Positions 7,755 to 13,795 of a stretch of 19,698 nucleotides of DNA are shown piece after piece. The notes under the pieces were generated by a model. That model was not told the origin of the DNA. It made no database searches and saw nothing but the letters and a program-made list of their open reading frames with translations. Position numbers and translations under genes: made by a program. The stretch spans positions 1 to 19,698 of the forward strand of contig DASTWO010000023.1 in assembly GCA_035776675.1 (NCBI GenBank), read 5' to 3'. Position 1 is the stretch's first letter. Each line of letters starts with the position of its first letter. The stretch is from DASSOY01 sp035776675. GTDB lineage: Bacteria > Bacillota > Bacilli > Bacillales > DASSOY01.

Positions 7755-8027
7755 ATGAACAGAAATGAATTGGTAAGCAATATCGCTGAGAAGTCGGGGT
7801 TGACGAAAAAAGACGTGGAAACGGTAGTAAATGGTGTCATTGATGAAATCACAGGCGCATTGGAAAAAGGCGAAAAGGTTCAATTCGTTGGATTCGGTAC
7901 GTTCGAAACGAGGGAACGCGCGAGTCGCTCTGGCCGCAATCCACAAACCGGAGAAACTTTGCAAATTCCGGCGACCGTGGTTCCGGCGTTCCGTCCTGGC
8001 AACAAATTGAAAGAAACGGTTAAGTAG
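7755..8027 (+). CDS. hup: HU-family nucleoid DNA-binding protein
   Basis: HU is a small dimeric protein that bends and compacts DNA. The 90-residue product has the standard length and all landmarks: the helical N-terminal half (MNRNELVSNIAEKSGLTKKD), the VGFGTFETRERASRSGRNPQ turn leading into the DNA-grasping arm, and the C-terminal PAFRPGNKLKE. The frame is open back to 7707, but the HU family begins at MNRNEL and GGAGGT (7741-7746) is well placed for the ATG at 7755. The gene occupies the slot that in B. subtilis holds the MazG-family gene yabN. Its TAG stop overlaps the GTG start of rqcP by one base, implying translational coupling. A short hairpin (ACCGC 7717-7721 with GCGGT 7730-7734) lies just upstream of the ribosome-binding site. 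Whether this is the main HU of the cell or a paralog cannot be told from the window. Confidence 0.94.
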   Translation: MNRNELVSNIAEKSGLTKKDVETVVNGVIDEITGALEKGEKVQFVGFGTFETRERASRSGRNPQTGETLQIPATVVPAFRPGNKLKETVK

Positions 8028-8290
8028 TGCGCCTGGACAAGTTTCTGAAAGTTTCCCGTCTGATCAAACGCCGGACGATGGCTAAGGAAGTGGCCGACCA
8101 AGGGCGGATTCTCATCAACGGCCGGAAGGCGAAATCGGGTACCGATGTGAAACCTGGAGATGAGTTGGAAATCCGCTTTGGCCAGAAGCGTATGATCGTC
8201 ACGGTGGAAAACATTAAAGAAACCTCGAAGAAGGAAGAGGCGGCTTCCATGTACACGGTACAAAGTGAGGAGCCTGTCAAAAGCGAATAG
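8027..8290 (+). CDS. rqcP: Ribosome quality control factor RqcP (YabO), S4 RNA-binding domain
   Basis: RqcP is an S4-domain protein of the Hsp15 family that binds stalled 50S subunits and works with RqcH to add C-terminal alanine tails to incomplete chains. The 87-residue protein begins MRLDKFLKVSRLIKRRTMAK, the classic S4 start, followed by VADQGRILINGRKAK, and closely resembles B. subtilis YabO through its C terminus. The start codon is GTG at 8027-8029, which shares its first base with the HU stop (TAGTG). No good Shine-Dalgarno lies upstream, so initiation probably depends on ribosomes finishing HU. A strong terminator follows, so HU and rqcP end one transcription unit, possibly starting at yabM. 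Confidence 0.95.
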   Translation: MRLDKFLKVSRLIKRRTMAKEVADQGRILINGRKAKSGTDVKPGDELEIRFGQKRMIVTVENIKETSKKEEAASMYTVQSEEPVKSE

Positions 8291-8301
8291 TTCAACGAAA
8301 G

Positions 8302-8332
8302 CGCCGTGTTGTGAAAGCAGCACGGCGTTTTT
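8302..8332 (+). terminator. Strong rho-independent terminator after rqcP
   Basis: A stem of about 10-11 bp (CGCCGTG 8303... region with CACGGCG 8321-8327, including one G-U pair) with a short GAAAG-type loop is followed by TTTTT. It closes the yabM-HU-rqcP unit and separates it from the next small gene. Confidence 0.88.
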
Positions 8333-8365
8333 GCATACCTTTGACGGTTTTGTGACAAAATGAAG

Positions 8366-8387
8366 GCAAACCGGCAAGGAGGTTTGC
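8366..8387 (+). promoter_or_regulatory. Hairpin overlapping the ribosome-binding site of the 8394 gene
   Basis: GCAAACC (8366-8372) pairs perfectly with GGTTTGC (8381-8387) around an eight-base loop. The Shine-Dalgarno AAGGAGGT (8376-8383) lies half in the loop and half in the right arm, so the hairpin could either expose or limit it. The pairing is visible; an effect on translation is inferred. Confidence 0.45.
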
Positions 8388-8393
8388 AGTCCA

Positions 8394-8687
8394 ATGGAAA
8401 AGCAAAAGTATTACGTTTCAGTCGGTTCCGGAGAGATTCTGAGTGATCCGACTGCTACTTCGTATCAATTCGAGATTGAAGCGACACCAGCTGAGGTTGC
8501 CAGGTTGAATGCTTTGTTTGAGAGGGCAAATTCGGCAGCCAATGATGGGTTCTTCCGATTTCGCGACTATGAATGGAGCAAGAATCAGAATTACGACCAA
8601 ACCTTGTCATCCATTTACCAAACGATTCATGATTTAGGGGATGAGACAGCAAGAGAACATATCGAATCGATGGATATTTTGCACTAA
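8394..8687 (+). CDS. Small conserved protein of unknown function
   Basis: A 97-residue cytoplasmic-looking protein with no signal peptide, membrane helix or Cys cluster. It opens with a predicted beta segment (KYYVSVGSGEIL), then FEIEATPAEVARLNALFERA, which looks like an alpha-beta fold, and ends with a helix and the motif HIESMDIL. I recall similar short proteins in Bacillales genomes with this N-terminal YYVSV and C-terminal HIxSMxIL pattern, often loosely labelled hydrolase, but I see no catalytic residues and assign no function. The ATG is preceded by AAGGAGGT (8376-8383), a strong site embedded in a hairpin. It lies between the rqcP terminator and the yabP region, where B. subtilis has no gene as I recall. 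That it is a real gene is supported by the SD and its codon use; the function is unknown. Confidence 0.8.
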   Translation: MEKQKYYVSVGSGEILSDPTATSYQFEIEATPAEVARLNALFERANSAANDGFFRFRDYEWSKNQNYDQTLSSIYQTIHDLGDETAREHIESMDILH

Positions 8688-8753
8688 ACCTCAGAATTTC
8701 CGTATCAGGTTTCCGGTTTTTCCCGCGGGCTTGTTCTAAATCCAGCCCGTCCC

Positions 8754-8782
8754 TCATAAAGTTCTAGTAATGGACGAACATT
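8754..8782 (+). promoter_or_regulatory. Candidate sigma-E promoter of yabP-yabQ
   Basis: TCATAAA (8754-8760), exactly 14 bases, then CGAACATT (8775-8782). Against the mother-cell sigma-E consensus as I recall it (KMATATT-14-CATACANT), the -35 matches five of seven and the -10 five of seven defined positions with correct spacing. B. subtilis yabP and yabQ are known sigma-E genes, which is why I looked for it. A weak hairpin (TTCCGCTG with CAGCGGGAA, 8781-8807) follows at the predicted start. Confidence 0.4.
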
Positions 8783-8846
8783 CCGCTGTATAGGGCGGCA
8801 GCGGGAATTGAAAGGCCGGGAGGAACCCAACTCTCACCTCTCAGTT

Positions 8847-8863
8847 CCCATTTCCAGAATGGG
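8847..8863 (+). promoter_or_regulatory. Hairpin touching the yabP Shine-Dalgarno
   Basis: CCCATT (8847-8852) pairs perfectly with AATGGG (8858-8863) over a five-base loop, with two possible extra U-G pairs. The right arm takes up the first part of the G-rich ribosome-binding site GGGGGGAG (8861-8868) of yabP. Confidence 0.4.
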
Positions 8864-8872
8864 GGGAGACCG

Positions 8873-9181
8873 ATGGACCAATATCATCAACAATTCGGTT
8901 CGGCTAATCAAATGAAAGAGGCTAATCACGATGTGATTATGAAAGGGCGCAAGAAACTTGAGATCACTGGTGTCAAGCATGTGGAAAGCTTCGATCACGA
9001 GGAGTTTCTGCTTGAAACAGTGATGGGTTACCTCGCGATTCGCGGAGCCAATCTGAAAATGCAGAACCTGGACGTCGATCAAGGAATCGTCAATATCGAA
9101 GGGAAAGTGTTCGATATGGGTTATCTTGATGAACAACCCGGGGAGCACGCTAAAGGTTTCTTTAGCAAGTTGTTTAAATGA
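8873..9181 (+). CDS. yabP: Sporulation protein YabP
   Basis: YabP is a mother-cell (sigma-E) sporulation protein of the YabP/YqfC family; these small proteins assist spore cortex or coat development, but the molecular activity is not established. The 102-residue product matches family length and its hallmark regions: HDVIMKGRKKLEITGVKHVE, then SFDHEEFLLETVMGYLAIRG, then NLDVDQGIVNIEGKVF, ending in the basic FFSKLFK. The ATG at 8873 follows GGGGGGAG (8861-8868). Its stop overlaps the start of yabQ (ATGA at 9178-9181), so the two are translationally coupled, as in B. subtilis. A candidate sigma-E promoter lies about 90 bases upstream. Confidence 0.93.
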   Translation: MDQYHQQFGSANQMKEANHDVIMKGRKKLEITGVKHVESFDHEEFLLETVMGYLAIRGANLKMQNLDVDQGIVNIEGKVFDMGYLDEQPGEHAKGFFSKLFK

Positions 9182-9783
9182 ACCTCTCCGTCCAATTCAT
9201 GACGATGGCGGCGATGACGGTCATGGGTCTCTGGATCGGGATATCCGTAGATACCTATGGCCGTTTCTTCTACCGCGGGGGCCGCCGGCGTTGGAATGCG
9301 GTGCAGATTGCGGGCGATCTGTTATTTTGGCTGATGCAGGGGCTTCTTGTATTCCTTGTATTATTGAACATCAATGAAGGCGATGTCCGGATTTATATTT
9401 TTCTTGCTTTGCTTTGCGGTTATGCTGCCTACAAAGGCTTGTTTCAATCTTTGTATCGTCGTTTGCTGGAAGGAATTATTCAATCGGTCCTTTATTTGCT
9501 TCAAACGTTTAGGAAATTCATCGTATTTTGTTTCATTCGTCCTATTCAATTGTTCTGGCAAGTCGTGTATACTGTCGGTAAGATGATTCTTCAGGGCGTC
9601 CTAGCGTTACTGCTGTTTGTGTGGACGATTGTTTGGGTTCCGCTCAGATGGCTTTTTCAGCTTGTCCTTCCCGATGCGTTCTTCGAATGGGTGAAAAAAA
9701 TTTTGCGGAAAGTAGCAGGAATTTTCGAAGGCGTGAAGAAAATTAAAGATAAGCTGAAATCGTTGTTCGCCGGAAAGGATTAG
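9178..9783 (+). CDS. yabQ: Spore cortex biosynthesis membrane protein YabQ
   Basis: YabQ is an integral membrane protein of the outer forespore membrane that is required for cortex formation in B. subtilis. The 201-residue protein shows several hydrophobic segments: about residues 5-25, 38-60, 66-82 and the long stretch about 100-160. It ends in a basic, lysine-rich tail (KKILRKVAGIFEGVKKIKDK). The start ATG overlaps the yabP stop by four bases (ATGA), the usual coupled arrangement. divIC follows 23 bases after the stop. Sequence conservation in this family is low, so position and topology carry much of the call. Confidence 0.88.
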   Translation: MNLSVQFMTMAAMTVMGLWIGISVDTYGRFFYRGGRRRWNAVQIAGDLLFWLMQGLLVFLVLLNINEGDVRIYIFLALLCGYAAYKGLFQSLYRRLLEGIIQSVLYLLQTFRKFIVFCFIRPIQLFWQVVYTVGKMILQGVLALLLFVWTIVWVPLRWLFQLVLPDAFFEWVKKILRKVAGIFEGVKKIKDKLKSLFAGKD

Positions 9784-9806
9784 AAAAATCGCACGGAGGT
9801 TAAAAG

Positions 9807-10190
9807 ATGGTTACCGACAGACAGAAAAAGGTGACTCCGCTCGGGTCTCCCGCATACATAGAAGACAGGGAACTTTACGAGAAGGTCAGGAAGAAACGGC
9901 GACGCGGATTGACGCGCCGGTTAGCGGCCTTTTTCATTTTGGTTGGCGTGGGAGCGGTAATGATGACATCGGCTGTTACGGCTCAACAGGAATTGATTGC
10001 TCAGAAACAGCAGAAACAGGCCTATTATGAGAAGAAGTTGTCGCAAATGCAGAAACAGGAGCATATGCTGAAAGGTAAGATTCAAAAGTTAAATGATCCT
10101 GACTATATAGGAAAGATTGCCCGCCGAGATTATTTCCTTACGGAAAACGGGGAGACTATATTTACGGTTCGGGAAGATGACGAGAATTGA
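9807..10190 (+). CDS. divIC: Septum formation initiator DivIC
   Basis: DivIC is an essential bitopic division protein that forms a complex with FtsL and DivIB at the septum. The 127-residue protein has a short basic cytoplasmic N terminus (RKKRRRGLTRR, residues 28-38), one transmembrane helix (about 39-58), then a periplasm-side coiled coil rich in Gln/Lys/Glu (about 60-95) and the conserved C-terminal DPDYIGKIARRDYF motif of the FtsB/DivIC family. The ATG at 9807 is preceded by GGAGGT (9795-9800). Its TGA stop lies inside the -35 of the yabR promoter. It follows yabP-yabQ without a terminator, but as an essential gene it presumably also has vegetative transcription, whose source I could not locate. 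Confidence 0.95.
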   Translation: MVTDRQKKVTPLGSPAYIEDRELYEKVRKKRRRGLTRRLAAFFILVGVGAVMMTSAVTAQQELIAQKQQKQAYYEKKLSQMQKQEHMLKGKIQKLNDPDYIGKIARRDYFLTENGETIFTVREDDEN

Positions 10191-10216
10191 CAGGGTGTTT
10201 TCCCTTTTTGTATACT
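10187..10216 (+). promoter_or_regulatory. Sigma-A promoter of yabR
   Basis: TTGACA (10187-10192), an 18-base spacer and TATACT (10211-10216). The -35 is perfect and overlaps the divIC stop codon. The predicted start is near 10223, giving a leader of about 65 bases to the yabR ATG. Confidence 0.75.
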
Positions 10217-10287
10217 TTAACAATCAAGGCTCATCTGCCGGAATAGCGGCGATGATTTAAAAAACATTTGGGAGGAAGCTTTTTTCA

Positions 10288-10692
10288 ATGTCAACAGAAG
10301 TAGGCAACAAGTTAAACGGGACGGTAACGGGAATTACCAGGTTTGGAGCGTTCGTCAAGTTGCCGGACGGAAAGACGGGTCTCGTTCACATCAGCGAGGT
10401 TGATGACCGTTATGTCGAGGATATTAAGGAAGTCCTCAAGGTAGGAGAAGGCGTTACGGTTAAGGTTATCAATATTGCGGACGATGGCAAGATCGGCTTG
10501 TCGATCCGTAAAGCAAAGGAAGGACATCGTTCCCGAGGTGGTGGGGGCGGCGGAAAACGCCCGAACCCAAGATCGAGAATGTCTTTTGAGGACAAATTGA
10601 GCCGATTCATGAAGGACAGTGAGGAAAACTTGGCTACATTGAAACGCCAGACCGAGTCCAAGCGTGGCGGCCGGGGGGCTCGCCGCGGATAA
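10288..10692 (+). CDS. yabR: S1-domain RNA-binding protein YabR
   Basis: A 134-residue general-stress-type RNA-binding protein (YabR/Gsp13-like). Residues about 5-76 form one S1 domain, recognisable from GTVTGITRFGAFVKLPDGKT, GLVHISEV and the closing GKIGLSIRKAKEG. The remainder is a flexible Gly/Arg/Lys-rich tail with a six-glycine run near residue 90 and RGGRGARRG at the end. The role in the cell is not established; S1 proteins of this type associate with ribosomes or mRNA. The ATG at 10288 is preceded by GGGAGGA (10270-10276) about 11 bases away. It has its own sigma-A promoter and a terminator, so it is probably a single-gene unit. Confidence 0.92.
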   Translation: MSTEVGNKLNGTVTGITRFGAFVKLPDGKTGLVHISEVDDRYVEDIKEVLKVGEGVTVKVINIADDGKIGLSIRKAKEGHRSRGGGGGGKRPNPRSRMSFEDKLSRFMKDSEENLATLKRQTESKRGGRGARRG

Positions 10693-10713
10693 ACAACTTG
10701 TTGTCTTGATTAT

Positions 10714-10734
10714 GACACCCGCAAGGGTGTCTTT
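10714..10734 (+). terminator. Terminator after yabR
   Basis: GACACCC (10714-10720) and GGGTGTC (10725-10731) form a perfect 7-bp stem with a GCAA tetraloop followed by TTT. It lies between yabR and the tRNA promoter. Confidence 0.75.
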
Positions 10735-10750
10735 AACATTGTTGTATTGG

Positions 10751-10779
10751 TTGACAAAGAGAGTTCAATTTCGTAGAAT
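10751..10779 (+). promoter_or_regulatory. Sigma-A promoter of tRNA-Met
   Basis: TTGACA (10751-10756), 17 bases, TAGAAT (10774-10779): a perfect -35 and a five-of-six -10 at ideal spacing, predicted start about 10786, twelve bases before the mature tRNA. Confidence 0.85.
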
Positions 10780-10797
10780 ATTCTTTGTGTCTGTTTG

Positions 10798-10871
10798 GGC
10801 GGTGTAGCTCAGCTGGCTAGAGCGTACGGTTCATACCCGTGAGGTCGGGGGTTCGATCCCCTCCACCGCCA
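10798..10871 (+). tRNA. tRNA-Met (CAT anticodon), elongator type
   Basis: The 74-base sequence folds as a complete cloverleaf. The acceptor stem pairs GGCGGTG (10798-10804) with CACCGCC (10864-10870), the D-arm is GCTC/GAGC, and the anticodon loop TTCATAC carries CAT. The T-arm has a TTCGATC loop, and the discriminator base is A. The anticodon stem lacks the three consecutive G-C pairs of initiator tRNA, and the acceptor pairs normally at position 1-72, so this is elongator Met rather than fMet. A tRNA-Ile with lysidine-modified CAU is less likely because the body resembles the B. subtilis trnSL-Met1 gene. CCA is not encoded. B. subtilis has a tRNA-Glu next to it before spoIIE; here it is absent. 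Confidence 0.97.
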
Positions 10872-10881
10872 TAAGAGATCG

Positions 10882-10924
10882 AAAAGATAGGATTGAAGCT
10901 TTGCCTTCAACCCTATCTTTTTTT
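10882..10924 (+). terminator. Strong terminator after tRNA-Met
   Basis: AAAGATAGG and TTGAAG on the left pair with CTTCAA and CCTATCTTT on the right, with a small internal mismatch, giving a stem of roughly 15 bp ending in seven Ts. The A-run on its left could make it act in both directions. Confidence 0.9.
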
Positions 10925-11161
10925 ATATTTGTCGAAGCTGGTGTCGCAAATTGAACTTACGTCGCCTGTTTCTTTTTTATGTAACCGAAATCTCCGCTTA
11001 TTTCTCTTCTCTTGAACGTCATTCGACGTTGTCTTGTCCCAGGAAATTTGAAGAATGGCAACCATTATGTTCTTTTGACAGCCTGTACAGAATCCCGTCG
11101 AGAAGTTTTGCCCTGTCGTCCTGTTGTTTTGACAAAAACTGAAATCGGGATGTGTTTAAAT
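10925..11161 (+). promoter_or_regulatory. spoIIE control region: Spo0A boxes and 21-bp-spaced promoter
   Basis: TTGACA (11129-11134) and TTAAAT (11156-11161) are 21 bases apart. Spo0A-activated sigma-A promoters such as B. subtilis spoIIE have this unusually long spacing. Sites like the Spo0A box TGTCGAA lie around it: a perfect one at 10930-10936, one-mismatch copies at 10942-10948, 11022-11028 (reverse), 11074-11080 (reverse) and 11128-11134 (reverse, covering the -35), and weaker ones at 11096-11102 and 11114-11120. AACGTC/GACGTT (11015-11030) is also a perfect inverted repeat. The predicted start is near 11168. I see no supported gene in this interval. Confidence 0.6.
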
Positions 11162-11199
11162 GGGAAGCACGACAATTCTTCACGGGTGGTGGAAATTTG

Positions 11200-13677
11200 A
11201 TGGAAAAAGCATTGGAATCAACATCTCAAACGCACGACATGAAGTTTCGAGAGAGGGTTGGGGATGCCTTTCAGAAGGGGAAGTCCTCTTTGATCCGTAA
11301 GTTAGGGGATTGGCAGGTTCCCTTTATCTTAGTCGGACTTTTGCTTGGACGAGCCGTTATTCTGGCCGGCATGGCTCCGTTCGCCCTTCCCTTTTTCGCG
11401 ACGGTTTATCTATTAAAGCCAAAGAAGAAACGGCTTGCGTTTCTGGCCCTTACGGCAGGTGCGTTGACAGCAGGGCTTTTGCAAACGGCGTATGTCGGAA
11501 TTGCTGTCGTCATTTATTTGTTATTACAGAAAATCATGAACAAGTGGCAGCGCGACCCTGCGAAGATGTTGCCGGTTACGGTGTTTGCGGCAAACTTTCT
11601 GGGAAGGCTCGCGTTCACCTATTTTTTCCATGGCGGCATTACGGATACAGCCTTGCTGTTGGCAGGGGTCGAGGCGGGGCTTAGTTTTGTCTTGACGATG
11701 ATTTTCTTGCAAAGTGTCCCGCTGTTGTCGACGAAAACCTTGAAACGGTCTCTGAAAAATGAAGAAATCATTTGCTTCATTATTTTGCTCGCTTCGATAT
11801 TAACAGGGATGACGGGTTGGGTGATCCAGGGACTTTCCATGGAACACATTTTCTCGCGTTATTTTGTGATCTTGTTTGCTTTTGTCGGCGGGGCGGCTAT
11901 CGGTTCAACCGTTGGGGTTGTGGTCGGCTTGATCTTGAGCTTGGCGAATGTGGCGGGCTTGTACCAGATGAGCTTGCTTGCCTTTTCGGGATTGCTGGGC
12001 GGTCTTTTGAAAGAAGGAAGGAAATCCGGTGTCGGGCTCGGGTTGCTGATCGGAACCTTGTTGATCGGGTTGTATGGCAGCAGTGATACGGATCTTGTCA
12101 CGATGGTTTGGGAGTCCGCGGCGGCAATCGCTCTCTTTCTCCTTACGCCGAAAGAGTTGACGACACAACTTGCGGGTTATATTCCCGGGACCTCGGAGCA
12201 CGCTCTCCAGCAACAACAGTACTTGCGGAAAATCCGTGATGTCACGGCGAACCGCGTTGAGCATTTTTCGAATTTGTTTCAGGCCCTCGCGGGGAGTTTC
12301 TCGCATCAGGGTGCGGCTTCACCGGAGGAAGAGAGTGAACGCGAAGTCGATCTGTTCTTAAGTAATGTGACCGCGGACACATGTCAATCCTGTTTCTTGA
12401 AAGAACGGTGCTGGGAAAAGAACTTCAATAAAACTTATGACTATATGCAACGGATTATGTACGAGGTTCAGGAAGAACCGGTTCTCAAGGATCATCTGCT
12501 GAAAAAGGATTGGGGCAATTACTGTATCAAGCCGAAAAATGTGGTCGATGTGATCCATAGAGAAATGAATCAATTCTATGTGAATCAGGAGTTGAAACGG
12601 CAGGTGCAGGAAAGCCGTCGTCTTGTGGCAGATCAGTTATTGGGGGTATCCCAGGTTATGGGGGATTTCGCCCGGGAAATCCAGCGTGAGCGGGAAACGC
12701 ATCAGTTTCAGGAAGAGCAAATTGTGGAGACCCTTCGGGAAATTGGTCTTGAAATTCGCCACATTGAAATCTTCAACTTGGAAGAAGGGGCCGTCGATAT
12801 AGAAATGACGATTCCGTACTGTGAAGGGCGCGGGGAATGTGAAAAAATCATTGCGCCGATGCTTTCGGATGTGCTCGGAGAAACGATCGTTGTTAAAGAT
12901 GAGAACCATTCGCCCTACCCGAACGGATTCTGCCAAGCGTCTTTCGGTTCAGCAAAGGATTATGTGGTGGATACCGGGGTAGCCAATGCCGCGAAAGGCG
13001 GGGCATGGGTGTCCGGGGACAGCCATTCAACGCTTGAATTGAGTTCGGGGAAATATGCGATCGCCATTAGCGATGGTATGGGGAACGGAGAGCGGGCCCA
13101 TTTGGAAAGCAATGAAACGTTGAAATTATTGCAAAAGGTCTTGAAATCCGGGATTGATGAAACCGTTGCCATCAAATCGGTAAATTCAATTTTGTCATTG
13201 CGGACGACGGACGAAATCTTTTCAACCTTAGACTTGGCGATGATTGACCTTCAAAATGCCGGGGCGAAGTTTTTGAAGATCTGTTCGAGTCCAAGTTTTG
13301 TAAAACGAGGCGATCAGGTGATGATGATTGAGGCTGGGAATCTGCCGATGGGCATGATTCAGGAGTTTGATGTGGATGTGGTCAGTGAACAGTTGAAGGA
13401 TGGCGACGTACTGATCATGATGAGTGACGGGATCTTTGAAGGGCCGAAGAATGTGGAGAATCATGAGGCGTGGATGAAGAGAAAGATCCGTGAGTTGGAA
13501 ACGGATGAGCCTCAAGAAATTGCGGATTTAATGATGGAGGAGGTTATTCGGACAAGATATGGCCGGATAGATGACGATATGACAGTGGTTGCGGCAAAAG
13601 TGAAGCGGAATATCCCGAAGTGGGCGGCGATTCCGCGACATTCCAAAACCGAGGAGGTTAAGAAAAAAGCATTGTAA
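11200..13677 (+). CDS. spoIIE: Stage II sporulation protein E, PP2C-type phosphatase
   Basis: SpoIIE links asymmetric division to sigma-F activation: it binds FtsZ at the polar septum and dephosphorylates SpoIIAA in the forespore. The 825-residue protein has the three expected parts. Residues about 38-316 are a polytopic membrane domain of roughly ten helices. About 320-590 form the soluble oligomerisation and FtsZ-binding region, with the Cys pair in CQSCFLKERCW. The PP2C domain runs to the C terminus, with metal-binding acidic residues at Asp625 (ISDGMGNGE), Asp743 (MMSDGIFEG) and Asp791-793. The frame extends back to 11152, but that start lies inside the promoter -10 region. I therefore use ATG 11200, which also gives the family length and is preceded by a weak GGTGGTGG. 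No terminator separates it from yabS. Confidence 0.96.
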   Translation: MEKALESTSQTHDMKFRERVGDAFQKGKSSLIRKLGDWQVPFILVGLLLGRAVILAGMAPFALPFFATVYLLKPKKKRLAFLALTAGALTAGLLQTAYVGIAVVIYLLLQKIMNKWQRDPAKMLPVTVFAANFLGRLAFTYFFHGGITDTALLLAGVEAGLSFVLTMIFLQSVPLLSTKTLKRSLKNEEIICFIILLASILTGMTGWVIQGLSMEHIFSRYFVILFAFVGGAAIGSTVGVVVGLILSLANVAGLYQMSLLAFSGLLGGLLKEGRKSGVGLGLLIGTLLIGLYGSSDTDLVTMVWESAAAIALFLLTPKELTTQLAGYIPGTSEHALQQQQYLRKIRDVTANRVEHFSNLFQALAGSFSHQGAASPEEESEREVDLFLSNVTADTCQSCFLKERCWEKNFNKTYDYMQRIMYEVQEEPVLKDHLLKKDWGNYCIKPKNVVDVIHREMNQFYVNQELKRQVQESRRLVADQLLGVSQVMGDFAREIQRERETHQFQEEQIVETLREIGLEIRHIEIFNLEEGAVDIEMTIPYCEGRGECEKIIAPMLSDVLGETIVVKDENHSPYPNGFCQASFGSAKDYVVDTGVANAAKGGAWVSGDSHSTLELSSGKYAIAISDGMGNGERAHLESNETLKLLQKVLKSGIDETVAIKSVNSILSLRTTDEIFSTLDLAMIDLQNAGAKFLKICSSPSFVKRGDQVMMIEAGNLPMGMIQEFDVDVVSEQLKDGDVLIMMSDGIFEGPKNVENHEAWMKRKIRELETDEPQEIADLMMEEVIRTRYGRIDDDMTVVAAKVKRNIPKWAAIPRHSKTEEVKKKAL

Positions 13678-13795
13678 TCGTAAAAGCCGTATATTTCTCC
13701 CTATTTCCGTCGATGATGATAATGTTTTTCAAGGCGTAGAAGAAGGCGCTGAAATTGAATCTCATCATAGGTTTCAGGAAAAGGGAGATGGCTTT

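Noticed and set aside
10191..10210. AGGG-loop-CCCT followed by TTTTT after divIC as a terminator
   Set aside because: The stem is only four base pairs and the segment is better explained as the spacer of the yabR promoter.
11152..11199. spoIIE start at 11152
   Set aside because: The position lies within the promoter spacer and -10 element; ATG 11200 gives the family length.
10951..11200. Short forward open frames of about 60 residues upstream of spoIIE
   Set aside because: No SD, unlike any family I know, and they overlap the Spo0A-box and promoter region.
11859..12306. Reverse-strand open frames inside spoIIE
   Set aside because: They are shadows of a long, intact coding sequence with no independent signals.
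13678..13795. GTATATT near 13690 as a sigma-E -35 for yabS
   Set aside because: No acceptable -10 lies at 13-15 bases; GATAAT downstream also lacks a -35.
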